Positions 1-6,784 of a stretch of 12,941 nt of DNA are shown one piece after another. The stretch spans positions 1 through 12,941 of the forward strand of contig JBKPCR010000242.1 of NCBI GenBank assembly GCA_046727435.1, read 5' to 3'. The first letter of the stretch is position 1; each line of letters opens with the position of its first letter. The position numbers and the translations under genes were made by a program. The DNA comes from CAVPRW01 sp046727435 [NCBI: bacterium]. Lineage in GTDB: Bacteria; Tectomicrobia; Entotheonellia; J063. The notes under the pieces were generated by a model that saw nothing but the letters and a program-made list of their open reading frames with translations, searched no databases and was not told where the DNA came from.

Positions 1-129
1 TTCTGGGCGGCGCGCGCCCCTTATGTGCGGTTCCTCCTCATCGGCCTGATCATGGAAGCCATCATCCTGCTGCGCCCACAGGGCTTGCTCGGTGAAGAAC
101 GCCAGGTATCGACACTGCTGGAGGAGTGA
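1..129 (+). CDS. livM: Branched-chain amino acid ABC transporter permease, LivM-like, C-terminal end (partial)
   Basis: Frame 1 is open from the window edge to TGA at 127-129 and gives 42 residues. They contain a hydrophobic last membrane segment (FLLIGLIMEAIILL) followed directly by RPQGLLGE and a short polar tail. A final hydrophobic helix ending in R-P-Q/R-G-L is the usual C-terminus of LivM/LivH-type permeases of the high-affinity branched-chain amino acid importers, which sit in the inner membrane and pair with periplasmic binding proteins and two ATPases. The rest of the gene lies upstream, outside the window, so whether it is LivM or LivH is judged only from this tail. It is followed after 7 nt by a convergent recombinase remnant, so any ABC operon ends here. 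Confidence 0.72.
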   Translation, partial: FWAARAPYVRFLLIGLIMEAIILLRPQGLLGEERQVSTLLEE

Positions 130-136
130 GATAGTC

Positions 137-541
137 TCAACACACATGACCACACGGGGTGGGTGCCCCCGTGGGCCCAGGGGGCACCACGTAGCGCATT
201 TCCCCCTGATCCCTGGTGACACTGACGTGATTGCACAGCAGTGCCACCAGTGGTCTGCGGTGGGCAAAGGTCAGCTGGTTCACGGGGGGTTGCCGCCGCG
301 GGCCAAAGACCGCGAGTCCTTGAGCCAACGCGGCGATATCCACCTGTTGCGGCGCCTGCGCCTCGAGCTGGCGGCGCAGCTGGGGCAAGCCCTGGGGAGG
401 TGGCCTCACCGCCTGTCGTTGGCGCTCGCACGCGTCACGCCCCAGGAGCTCTGCGCGGTCGACTTCCAGCCGCGGCGCCTGCTGCCGTGCGAGCGGGGTA
501 AGGGCGTCACGCCGGGTCGGGCGTCGGGCCTGCCGGGCTTG
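137..541 (-). pseudogene. Remnant: C-terminal tail of a large serine recombinase
   Basis: The minus-strand frame ending in a stop at 137-139 reads as a charged, Arg/Gln-rich helical stretch (for example QLEAQAPQQVDIAALAQGLA) and then HRRPLVALLCNHVSVTRDQG, EMRYVVPPGP and a short Cys/His end (PCGHV). Large serine recombinases of mobile elements typically end in a coiled-coil region followed by a motif like (R)xLVELLIDRVVVTDxEVEIRYVIP and a final FCHLR. The order and spacing match well. The catalytic resolvase domain and the zinc-ribbon part are absent: going upstream, the frame continues only as an unrelated shadow of the peroxidase fragment. No plausible start exists at the junction, so this is a gene fragment. 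The assignment rests on motif memory and should be tested by a profile search. Confidence 0.55.
162..188 (+). terminator. Strong GC hairpin between convergent livM end and recombinase remnant
   Basis: A perfect 9-bp inverted repeat, GGTGCCCCC (162-170) and GGGGGCACC (180-188), encloses a 9-nt loop that itself contains the palindrome TGGGCCCA. There is no T tract on either side, so this is not a textbook intrinsic terminator. It lies 33 nt past the livM stop and inside the 3' end of the minus-strand recombinase remnant. It may act as an RNA 3'-end barrier or be a leftover recombination site. The structure is clear; its function is uncertain. Confidence 0.4.
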
Positions 542-570
542 TGGCCGCCATTCCCCGCGGTGGGCCCGGG

Positions 571-996
571 TGCGTGCATGAGGAATGTAGCGGCGTAATT
601 CGGGTCTGCCCGAAGTTTGCCCAGGATCTCGGGCCAGGTGGTATGCATCACCGCCGGGTTGAGCAACACTCGTTCGGCTTGCGCCTCTAGTGTGGGGACG
701 GCCCCATCCCAATGGTTGGAAAAGTTGAACGCTACGTTGAAAACCGTAGGGGTATTGCGTAACAGGGGGGTGCCGTTGGCACCCAAGGCCTGGGGATGCC
801 CATCGGCACCCCCAAGGGCAAGCTGGTGGCACGTGGCGCAGGCGACCGTATTCTGACCGCACGGCCGAACGTCCTGGAACAGCTGCTCTCCCAGTGCCGC
901 CCGAGCTGGATCCACCGCGAGTGTCAGCGGCAGGGGCACCAAGGGTTCTTGCAGCTCAGGCGAAGCCTCGGTCGTTGGCGGCGACGGCCCACCTGC
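571..996 (-). pseudogene. Cytochrome c peroxidase (CcpA/MauG family) fragment, truncated at both ends
   Basis: The minus frame contains the N-terminal haem domain of a di-haem cytochrome c peroxidase: PARAALGEQLFQD, then the haem-binding CATCH at 826-840, LALGGADG, RNTPTVFNVAFN, HWDGAVPTLEAQA, LNPAVM and LRADPNYAA. Intact family members are exported proteins of about 320-400 residues with a second CxxCH; here homology stops near ATFLMHAPG (about 571). The frame then runs on as low-complexity sequence shadowing the adjoining recombinase tail. The open frame extends upstream to 1308, but residues before about 996 look non-coding, and no signal peptide or lipobox precedes the Pro/Thr-rich linker. 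The gene has therefore lost its export signal and its second haem domain. If expressed it would not be a working periplasmic peroxidase. Confidence 0.75.
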
Positions 997-1240
997 CGAT
1001 TCTGTCCCAAGTGCCCATCTCTCATCCTCAGAATATCTGTGCCACGGAAAGCCGCTATGCGTTGGGCACGCGGAGTTGGCAGCTAGAGCCCTGTTAGAGA
1101 TGGGGTTAACGCCAATCCCCCGCCACGGCAAGGCAGTATTGGTAGCACACAACTCACGTGGCATGATCTCATGGTCATCAACTCTATACGTCTTGACAAC
1201 GCCTAAGTGTATTGCAGAGCCCTGAAAAGCTGTCCGGCCA
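997..1240. other. Stretch without a recognisable gene upstream of the amidase promoter
   Basis: Between the peroxidase fragment and the amidase promoter I see no convincing coding frame. A minus-strand frame stays open to 1308, but its residues resemble no domain and have no start with a ribosome binding site. A second TTGACA occurs at 1193-1198 without a well-spaced -10 box. Confidence 0.5.
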
Positions 1241-1269
1241 TTGACAGGCGTGGGAAGCCGTCCTATAGT
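1241..1269 (+). promoter_or_regulatory. Sigma70-type promoter for the amidase gene
   Basis: TTGACA (1241-1246, exact -35 consensus) and TATAGT (1264-1269, 5 of 6 bases of the -10 consensus) are separated by exactly 17 nt. Transcription would begin near 1276 and give a leader of about 145 nt before the amidase ATG at 1420. The leader contains a small near-palindrome, TTCGCTATAGCGGAA, around 1348-1362. No other + strand gene lies between, so the amidase is the likely target. Confidence 0.65.
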
Positions 1270-1405
1270 CGCCTCACGAGTACCAGAGTGCCGCCGATAT
1301 TGGCCCACTTTCTGCTCCTTTCAAGAGCCGGCCAGGGTGAGTGCAGATTCGCTATAGCGGAAAGCCTGTAGTAATGGCGCTGTGTGCCATGCTTCGCTCA
1401 CCAAC

Positions 1406-1412
1406 AGAGGAG
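1406..1412 (+). promoter_or_regulatory. Ribosome binding site deciding the amidase start
   Basis: AGAGGAG lies 7 nt before the ATG at 1420. The earlier in-frame ATG at 1384 has no comparable site, so the 12-residue-shorter start is preferred. Confidence 0.7.
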
Positions 1413-1419
1413 ATCGCCG

Positions 1420-2778
1420 ATGCCTGAGTTAACTGAGCTCACGGCTGCTGAGGCAGCTCAACAGGTGCGACAGCGTGAATTATCTCCCGTGACGCTGGCC
1501 GAATGCCTGCTGCAGCACATCGATCGTTTGGAGCCGAGGGTGCAAGCATGGGTGACGCTTGATCGCTCAGGCGCCCTGGCCACCGCCCAACAATTGGCAG
1601 CGGAGGCGCAACGGGGCAGCATACGCGGGCCGTTGCATGGCGTGCCCATTGGCATTAAGGATATCTACTGGACGGCGGGTCTCAAGACCACCTGTGGCTC
1701 ACGCATCTTCACCGAGCACGTTCCGAGCTACGATGCGACGACGGTGGCCCGCCTCAAGCAGGCGGGGGCCATTATTCTCGGCAAGACGGTGACCACGGAG
1801 TTCGCCACTGCGGACCCTGGTCCAACACGCAACCCCTGGAATCTTGAGCATACGCCCGGCGGCTCGAGCAGTGGCTCGGCAGCGGGAGTGGCAGCGCGTA
1901 TGATGCCGGCGGCACTGGGTTCGCAGACCGGCGGTTCTATTCAGCGACCAGCCGCTTTTTGTGGTGTGTTCGGGCTCAAGCCTACGCATGGCCGGGTCAG
2001 CACTTACGGGGTGTTCCCAGTAAGCTGGTGTTTGGACCACGCGGGACCGCTAGCGCGCACCGTCACCGATGTGGCGTTAGTGTTGCAGGTCCTGGCTGGT
2101 CACGATCCGCTAGACGCCTCATCGAGCCGCGCCCCGGTGCCTGATTACGTTCAGGCCGTTCAGCGCGTCGAGCGTCCTCCCAGACTTGGGCTGGTGCGGC
2201 AGTTTTATCTGGAGCGCGCCGATCCCGAGCTGCGTGCCCATACCGAAGGCATCGCGGAGCAGCTGGCACGTGCCGGAGCGGTCGTCGAAGAGGTGAAACT
2301 TCCGGACAGCTTCAGCGCGGTGCTGTCGGCACATCGAACCATCATGCATGTGGAGGCGGCCGCGGTGCACGCAGAATTGTTTCGCCAACATGCAGATCTG
2401 TATCGTCCGAGGCTACGCGCCACGATCGAGACTGGCGCCCTGATCCCGAGTATCTATTACCTCCAGGCGCAGCGCATCCGTCGTCAGTTCAGGCAGGACA
2501 TGGGGCAGCTCTTCCAGCGCGTCGATTTTCTCCTGGCTCCTGCCGCGACCGGCCCCGCCCCACGTGGTCTGACATCGACTGGTGACGCATCGTTTAACGC
2601 CCCGTCGAGTTTTTCCGGGTTGCCGGCCATCACCATTCCGTCCGGACTTAGTGCGGCGGGACTGCCGTTGGCCATTCAATTCATGGGACCGGCCTTTGCC
2701 GAGGATCGTCTGCTCGCCGCTGCCCGCTGGTGTGAAGGGACGCTGAACGTCAACTTGAAGCCGCTGATCGCTAGCTAA
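1420..2778 (+). CDS. Amidase signature family hydrolase (GatA-like amidase)
   Basis: This 452-residue protein hydrolyses a C-N amide bond to a carboxylate plus ammonia or amine. The amidase-signature Ser-cisSer-Lys triad is complete: Lys80 in GVPIGIKD, cis-Ser149 in the glycine/serine loop PGGSSSGSAAGVAA, and nucleophile Ser173 in GSQTGGSIQRPAAFCG. The 69- and 24-residue spacings equal those of characterised members. FGLKPTHGRVS and a C-terminal GLPAITIPSGLSAAGLPLAIQ complete the fold. Length is usual for stand-alone amidases. It is unlikely to be true GatA of the Glu-tRNA amidotransferase, because no gatB/gatC are adjacent and the C-terminal half diverges. There is no signal peptide, so it is cytoplasmic. 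It has its own promoter at 1241-1269 and converges with the dehydrogenase operon. The substrate cannot be told from sequence. Confidence 0.94.
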   Translation: MPELTELTAAEAAQQVRQRELSPVTLAECLLQHIDRLEPRVQAWVTLDRSGALATAQQLAAEAQRGSIRGPLHGVPIGIKDIYWTAGLKTTCGSRIFTEHVPSYDATTVARLKQAGAIILGKTVTTEFATADPGPTRNPWNLEHTPGGSSSGSAAGVAARMMPAALGSQTGGSIQRPAAFCGVFGLKPTHGRVSTYGVFPVSWCLDHAGPLARTVTDVALVLQVLAGHDPLDASSSRAPVPDYVQAVQRVERPPRLGLVRQFYLERADPELRAHTEGIAEQLARAGAVVEEVKLPDSFSAVLSAHRTIMHVEAAAVHAELFRQHADLYRPRLRATIETGALIPSIYYLQAQRIRRQFRQDMGQLFQRVDFLLAPAATGPAPRGLTSTGDASFNAPSSFSGLPAITIPSGLSAAGLPLAIQFMGPAFAEDRLLAAARWCEGTLNVNLKPLIAS

Positions 2779-2851
2779 ACATGGGTGACACATCCGCCGC
2801 ATGGATATCGTCAATACCGTCGAGGAGAGCGCCGGTGGATTCGTCCTGTGG

Positions 2852-3610
2852 TCAGCCGCGGCCGACGAAAGGCATTTTGGTCGCCATTACCGTCATGAAT
2901 AGGACGTTGGCCTCCAGCGGCAGACTCGCCATATAGAGCACGGCGCGCGCCACATCCTGCACGTCTATCACCGGTTCAGCGGCTATGGTGCCGTTCGGCT
3001 GTGGGACGCCCTGGGGCATTCTGGCCGTGGCTTCAGTCAAGGCGTTGCCGATGTCGATCTGCCCACAGGCGATGTCGTACTTCCGGCCGTCCAGCGCGGT
3101 AGACTTGGTCAGACCCGCGATGGCATGCTTGGTGGCGGTGTACGGGGCGGAGTTGGGCCGTGGCGCGGACGCGGAAATTGACCCGTTATTGATGATGCGC
3201 CCCCCACGGGGATCCTGGTTCTTCATGATCTTGAAGGCTTCCTGGGTGCATAAGAACGGGCCTGTGAGGTTGGTTTCTACTACCGCTTGCCACTGCTCGT
3301 AGCTGAGGTCTTCGAGCAGGACGCCTCCCGCAGCGATGCCGGCGTTATTGAACAGCACGTCGAGCCGACTGAACGCTTCCTTGGTCTTGGCGAACAAGGC
3401 GCGCACGGCGGCTGGATCACGCACGTCAGTCGGCACGATCAGCGCCTGTTTTTCCGGCACCCCTGACTCGCTCACCGCCTGCGTCAGCCGCTCCTGGCGC
3501 CGCCCAGCCAGCGCCACGCGATACCCCTCATGCAAGAACGCCATTGCCACCGCTTTGCCGATGCCGGTACCGGCGCCGGTAACGAGGGCTACTTTCCCCT
3601 GTGCATTCAT
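2852..3610 (-). CDS. Classical short-chain dehydrogenase/reductase (SDR)
   Basis: This 252-residue NAD(P)-dependent oxidoreductase has all classical SDR marks: cofactor motif TGAGTGIG (11-18), an acidic adenine-binding Asp62 (PTDVRD), structural NNAG (88-91), and catalytic tetrad Asn114, Ser144 (NNGSIS), Tyr157 and Lys161 (YTATK). Arg37-Arg38 after the second beta strand ([10 protein letters not shown]) favour NADP(H). Length is typical (about 250). The start is preceded by AAGGAG about 10 nt upstream. It follows the aspartate dehydrogenase by only 20 nt and surely shares its transcript. After the YxxxK motif the segment [17 protein letters not shown] resembles the subgroup often annotated as 3-oxoacyl-ACP reductase-like, but such names do not define the substrate. 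It probably reduces or oxidises a carbonyl/hydroxyl compound in the same pathway as its operon partner. Confidence 0.95.
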   Translation of the reverse strand: MNAQGKVALVTGAGTGIGKAVAMAFLHEGYRVALAGRRQERLTQAVSESGVPEKQALIVPTDVRDPAAVRALFAKTKEAFSRLDVLFNNAGIAAGGVLLEDLSYEQWQAVVETNLTGPFLCTQEAFKIMKNQDPRGGRIINNGSISASAPRPNSAPYTATKHAIAGLTKSTALDGRKYDIACGQIDIGNALTEATARMPQGVPQPNGTIAAEPVIDVQDVARAVLYMASLPLEANVLFMTVMATKMPFVGRG

Positions 3611-3630
3611 CTATTCGTCTCTCCTTGCGC

Positions 3631-4437
3631 TCACGTGCCTACTTTCAACGGATTCGCCAACGCTTTCAGCATGGCGAGGGTCGAGAGATACGTCAATTTT
3701 CCCGTGCGCGGGTTGGTCTCGCTCGGTTCATTCTCAAGGTGGATGCTGAAGCGGCCAAACTCGCCGACGACCTCGATGTCATGCACATTACGTGTGCCCT
3801 CGGGATCCACGAGAATGCGCAGGCGGGTGCGGTCGGCGCCGATGCCCGCCAGGCTCAGCGCCGCGGAGATGTTGACATTGGCCGGAAAACCGCGACAGGC
3901 CTCACGGGCGCTGCCCTCAAAGATTTGTGTGGCTTCTGTGAAGCAGTCGAGATCGATCTGGTGTTCGACGACAAACGGCGCCTCGGCCAGCGCCTTCGGG
4001 GGTTTGCGAGTGGTCATGGTGACGGCGGTGATGTGACCGATCGCGGCACCTTTGAGGCCGTCGAGGCCAACAATGGCGCCCGATGGCACATAGATACGGC
4101 TGCCCGTCTGCCGCGCCAACTTCACCCAGTCATGGTGATCCAACAATCCCCCCACGCTCAACACCAGTAGATCTTTGCCCTGATGCAAGGTGCAGGGCGC
4201 AATGGTCTCGAGAGCCTCCTGGGTGGCCGCCTCGATCACTAGGTCGCTGCGAGCCACCAGCTCGTCGAGGGACAGCAATGGGGGCCGGTGGCCCAATTCC
4301 TGGAGAAAGCGCCTGGCTCGTTCGTGGTGACGTGCGGTGACCGCCACCAATTGCACCTCGACATCTCCCCGATCGATGGCCTGACAAAGGGTGCGACCAA
4401 TGGTCCCGAGGCCTACGATTCCCACCCGCATCTTCAT
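3631..4437 (-). CDS. nadX: L-aspartate dehydrogenase (NadX-type)
   Basis: This 268-residue enzyme is expected to convert L-aspartate with NAD(P)+ to iminoaspartate/oxaloacetate and ammonia. The N-terminus holds a Rossmann fold, VGIVGLGTIG (G9, G11, G14). The middle carries YVPSGAIVGLDGLK. The C-terminal domain has the AspDH-specific FPANVNISAALSLAGIG (from 184), DRTRLRILVDP and RNVHDIEV with the expected catalytic His219, then ENEPSETNPRTGKL. Length matches the family. I place the start at 4437, because GGAG lies 5 nt upstream; an ATG two codons later (4431) has AAGGA at 6 nt and is equally possible. An upstream in-frame ATG at 4488 adds residues with no family match. It is first in an operon with the SDR. 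It could feed NAD synthesis, but the catabolic neighbours make aspartate or aspartate-derivative breakdown just as likely. Confidence 0.92.
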   Translation of the reverse strand: MKMRVGIVGLGTIGRTLCQAIDRGDVEVQLVAVTARHHERARRFLQELGHRPPLLSLDELVARSDLVIEAATQEALETIAPCTLHQGKDLLVLSVGGLLDHHDWVKLARQTGSRIYVPSGAIVGLDGLKGAAIGHITAVTMTTRKPPKALAEAPFVVEHQIDLDCFTEATQIFEGSAREACRGFPANVNISAALSLAGIGADRTRLRILVDPEGTRNVHDIEVVGEFGRFSIHLENEPSETNPRTGKLTYLSTLAMLKALANPLKVGT

Positions 4438-4787
4438 TCCTTCTCCAGAGGGCTCTATACGCGCCTCGCTCGGTGCTAGCATAGCCAATTCATCACATCG
4501 ATCAGGATCGACTGGCCCATCATTATAGACAGATGAAGCCTAGATTCGACGCCATACTGCCAAAAAAGGTGCCGGGTGCATTATTGTTCAAGATCGTATC
4601 CTACTTCAGGCATCGGGGGGAAAATAAAGTGATGCAGACCGAAGATAATATGGCAGAGACCTTGGATCAGCATAGATCGGCCCAATCATCATCGCAACAG
4701 GACGACGACAAGAAACCACGATCTGGCGCCGACCAGCTCAGACTACTCGGGATGCCGTGGGGTGTCAAGGAAAAGACGAGGTATGGA
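4438..4787. other. Intergenic region upstream of nadX, no clear gene
   Basis: This stretch contains the leader of the aspartate dehydrogenase operon. A minus-strand TATAAT lies at 4522-4527, but I cannot pair it with a good -35 box. A + strand frame (ATG at 4533 or 4632) is open to 4871, but it has no ribosome binding site and its end is made by repeat copy A, so I do not call it a gene. Confidence 0.4.
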
Positions 4788-5056
4788 CTCCTACATGTAA
4801 CGGCCTGCAAACACCGGCACCTGGGCTGGCAAACAACGTCGATTGTGAGCCCACAATCGGTGCAAATATGAGGGGCCGCGAACCCGCAATCACCGCCAAT
4901 GAGCCCATATTCTGGGTCTGACGCACTTTTGATACTGATGGCGAAGTCATTTTCGCGGCGGCCAGCACACCGGCAAAAACACGTGTTCAGGCACCTACCG
5001 AACGTAAACCGGGCTTCTTCCAGGATTCGCCGCCAGTATCACATTTGTGTTGACGC
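4788..5056 (-). repeat. Repeat block copy A (left inverted flank of the island)
   Basis: Read on the minus strand, this block matches copy B (about 10875-11290) read on the plus strand. The best core is the complement of 4887-4916, containing CAGAATATGGGCTCATTGG and GGTGATTG. It is preceded by AAAAGTGCGTCAG and by ACTTCGCCATCAGTATC (complement of 4931-4947). Further out, a diverged GTGTTTGCAGGCCGTTACA segment (near 4795-4815) matches GTTTGCGAGCCGCTACAC in copy B. An inverted partner motif, GATTCGCCGCCAGTATC (5024-5040), makes A itself an inverted-repeat structure about 110 bp long. This looks like the ends of an insertion sequence or MITE that has lost its transposase; the family is not identified. 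Confidence 0.6.
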
Positions 5057-5140
5057 GATCGATCCGCCTGACTACACTCGCCCCCACTCGCCGTGATGAT
5101 ACTGCCCCCATCCATTGTCATCGATCAGGAGGGCACGCCG

Positions 5141-5236
5141 ATGAAGACCTCTCCCTTCTCCACGCCTCCCGTCTGGAATCACCTCCACACGCGCTCCCGC
5201 TTCCTCCTGAGGCCCCAACTCCTGACCCGCCGTTGA
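5141..5236 (+). CDS. Possible small ORF, 31 aa, unknown
   Basis: ATG at 5141 is preceded by AGGAGG with 8 nt spacing, an ideal ribosome binding site, and the frame ends at TGA 5234-5236. The product is Pro/Arg/Leu-rich with no membrane segment or recognisable motif. It may be the 5' end of a gene whose body has decayed. It is antisense to part of the candidate ORF at 5179-5451, so at most one is likely real. Confidence 0.2.
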   Translation: MKTSPFSTPPVWNHLHTRSRFLLRPQLLTRR

Positions 5237-5451
5237 TACTCTCCTAGCGGGGAAGGATATCCCCTAATCCATGCCTTTCGACGCAGCCCCTCAGTCACGG
5301 CAGACTCGTTCTGCACGACGAGTGCCATCAGCGCTTGCACAGCGTGACGTGCGGTCTCTCCCAAGCCTCGAGCACGGCGAGCGCAGCACACCTGCTCAGC
5401 ACGTTCAGGGTCTGTCAGCACGCCTACCCCGCGGCGGTATAGGAGTCTCAC
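5179..5451 (-). CDS. Possible small basic protein, 90 aa, unknown
   Basis: A GTG start at 5451 has AGGAGG 4 nt upstream, and the frame encodes 90 residues rich in Arg, Ala and Val (for example RRGVGVLTDPERAEQVCCAR and ETARHAVQALMALVVQNESA), ending in a cluster of Arg/Lys/Trp. I recognise no family. The helical middle and basic end could suit a nucleic-acid-binding protein or a fragment of one, but an open frame of this length also arises by chance in GC-rich DNA. It lies just inside repeat copy A. Confidence 0.25.
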   Translation of the reverse strand: MRLLYRRGVGVLTDPERAEQVCCARRARGLGETARHAVQALMALVVQNESAVTEGLRRKAWIRGYPSPLGEYQRRVRSWGLRRKRERVWR

Positions 5452-5646
5452 AGAACCTCCTGAGCGTCTTGGGTCCCATGATCATCTGTTCTGTGATGCT
5501 CAGAAGAGCGGTGATTCGAGAAACCGTTTGTGACCCGCTGCACCAGGGGAGAGGAGCGGGCGGACTTCTCCCCGGCGGTATAGAGTGAGAGCCGCCCACA
5601 GTTCACTGCCAACCTGGAGAATTCACCAGTCAGAAAGGAGCCACCA
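5237..5646. other. Leader region of the secreted repeat protein, with a short direct repeat
   Basis: Apart from the low-confidence minus ORF that overlaps its left part, I see no gene. A short near-repeat, CCCCGCGGCGGTATAG (5427-5442) and CCCCGGCGGTATAG (5570-5583), occurs twice about 140 bp apart in the same direction. It could be a regulator site or leftover repeat. Ribosome binding site AAGGAG (5635-5640) ends the region. Confidence 0.3.
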
Positions 5647-6423
5647 ATGGACCGCACTTGGTATCGCATTGCTGTTCAGGCGCTGCTCGGCGTCATCCTC
5701 GCCGTCGCGGTGCCCACCGCGTGAGCCGCCCAGCCATCAGACTTCTTCGAGGAGGAGACCCACTTCCGGTGCTACATCGTGAGCCAGCAGACGCCCCAGG
5801 CAGCCACCACCGTCACGCTCAGCGACCAGTTCCTCGAGGACGTGACGCTCGAGGTGGACGAGCCGCTGCAGTTCTGCGCGCCGACGTCGAAGGACGGGGT
5901 GCCGGTGAAGATCGAGGAAGAAGAGCACTTGACGATGTACGGGGCGGCCGCGAACCTCACCCCCCACCTGATCATCGAGACGGAAGACCAGTTCGGTACC
6001 CGGACGCTGGAGGCAGTGGGGGCGCGGGTACTCCTCGTCCCTACGCAGAAGCTGGCAGTCGGGGGTGTCCCCACGGGTCTCCGCTTCCCGGGGAAGCTGA
6101 ACCACTCCTGGTGCTATGAGGTCAACGGCGAACCCGTTGACCTCAACGTCACCCTAAAGGACCAGTTCCGGACAGATACGGTCCGGGTAGAGCAGCCGGT
6201 GCTCTTCTGCAACCCGGTCGAGAAGAGAGTAGGTGGCAAGGTCGTGGGAAGGATCGTGGAGAGCGAGGTGCACCTCACGTGCTACGACATCCATGGCCCA
6301 CAGCGGACGGACGCAACGCAGGTGCTTATCTTCAACCAGTTCGAGGAGGACACCTTCACGATCACCTCCTTTGAGCTGCTCTGCGTGCCGTCCGCAAAGA
6401 CGGGTGTCGCACCAGCGCCGTAG
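5647..6423 (+). pseudogene. Exported Cys-paired repeat protein of unknown function, signal peptide broken by an in-frame TGA
   Basis: AAGGAG (5635-5640) sits 6 nt before ATG 5647. The frame gives a classical signal peptide (MDRTWYRIAVQALLGVILAV, then AVPTA), then TGA at 5722-5724, then AAQPSDFFEEETHFRCY and an uninterrupted domain to TAG at 6423. With the stop read as Trp or Arg the cleavage site would be A-x-A/AQ, so this is a nonsense mutation (TGG or CGA to TGA) in a once-exported protein of about 258 residues. The mature part has four half-repeats built as CY...DQF...(F/L)C(A/V)P, like hypothetical secreted repeat proteins of uncultured bacteria. Half-repeat 2 has lost both cysteines. Translation could restart at GTG 5779 but would give a cytoplasmic protein without the first Cys-Tyr. 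Function is unknown; it may be structural or binding. It stands alone. Confidence 0.7.
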
Positions 6424-6476
6424 CTGCGCTGGCGGCGGCGGAAGGTCATACGGCAGGAGCGGCAGAGGCGCACCGG

Positions 6477-6502
6477 ACGGGGCGGCCTCCACCGCCCCGT
6501 TT
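6477..6502 (+). terminator. Rho-independent terminator after the secreted repeat protein
   Basis: A perfect 9-bp stem, ACGGGGCGG (6477-6485) with CCGCCCCGT (6492-6500), has a 6-nt loop and ends in a short T run (TTT, 6500-6502). It lies 54 nt past the stop at 6423 on the same strand. Confidence 0.6.
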
Positions 6503-6767
6503 CCGGCATGACGCCATGGTCAAGGCCGACCTCCTGGCCGGGGTGCGAACGTCGCTAGTAGCATGAGGACGGCTCCAGGCCAAACCGTGCCAAGACAAGG
6601 ACGGCTGGCGAATTGTCTAGCACCGCGCGGAACCGCTGATGTTGTGTGGCCGACCTTGACGGAGGCATGTGGGTTTTGTGAATTCGCCACCAGTGACTCT
6701 TGTGCCGAGGGCACACCACCGCGGATGGAAATATGCCCGAGCTATTTTCAGAGTAGTCTCAAAAGCA
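6503..6767. other. Gene-free stretch between terminator and NTPase repeat boundary
   Basis: I find no coding frame with a ribosome binding site or recognisable protein on either strand. No continuation of the NTPase C-terminus can be recognised here in any minus-strand frame. Confidence 0.4.
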
Positions 6768-6784
6768 ATACTCATGGCGAAGTC
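6768..6784 (-). repeat. Solo copy of the repeat-end motif at the NTPase 3' end
   Basis: The 17-mer ATACTCATGGCGAAGTC matches ATACTGATGGCGAAGTC in copy A (4932-4948) at 16 of 17 positions. It supplies the last three codons (Thr-Ser-Pro) and the stop of the NTPase frame, which suggests that the gene is cut at a repeat boundary. Confidence 0.55.

Noticed and set aside
137-862. Treating the whole 241-codon minus frame as one gene
   Set aside because: The first third is an off-frame shadow of the peroxidase; only the last 130 codons or so look like a recombinase tail.
4533-4871. Open frame of 112 codons on + upstream of the island
   Set aside because: No ribosome binding site at 4533 or 4632, no recognisable domain, and its last third is repeat copy A sequence.
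5722-5724. TGA as selenocysteine
   Set aside because: It lies in a signal peptide where Trp or Arg is expected, with no selenoprotein context; a nonsense mutation is simpler.
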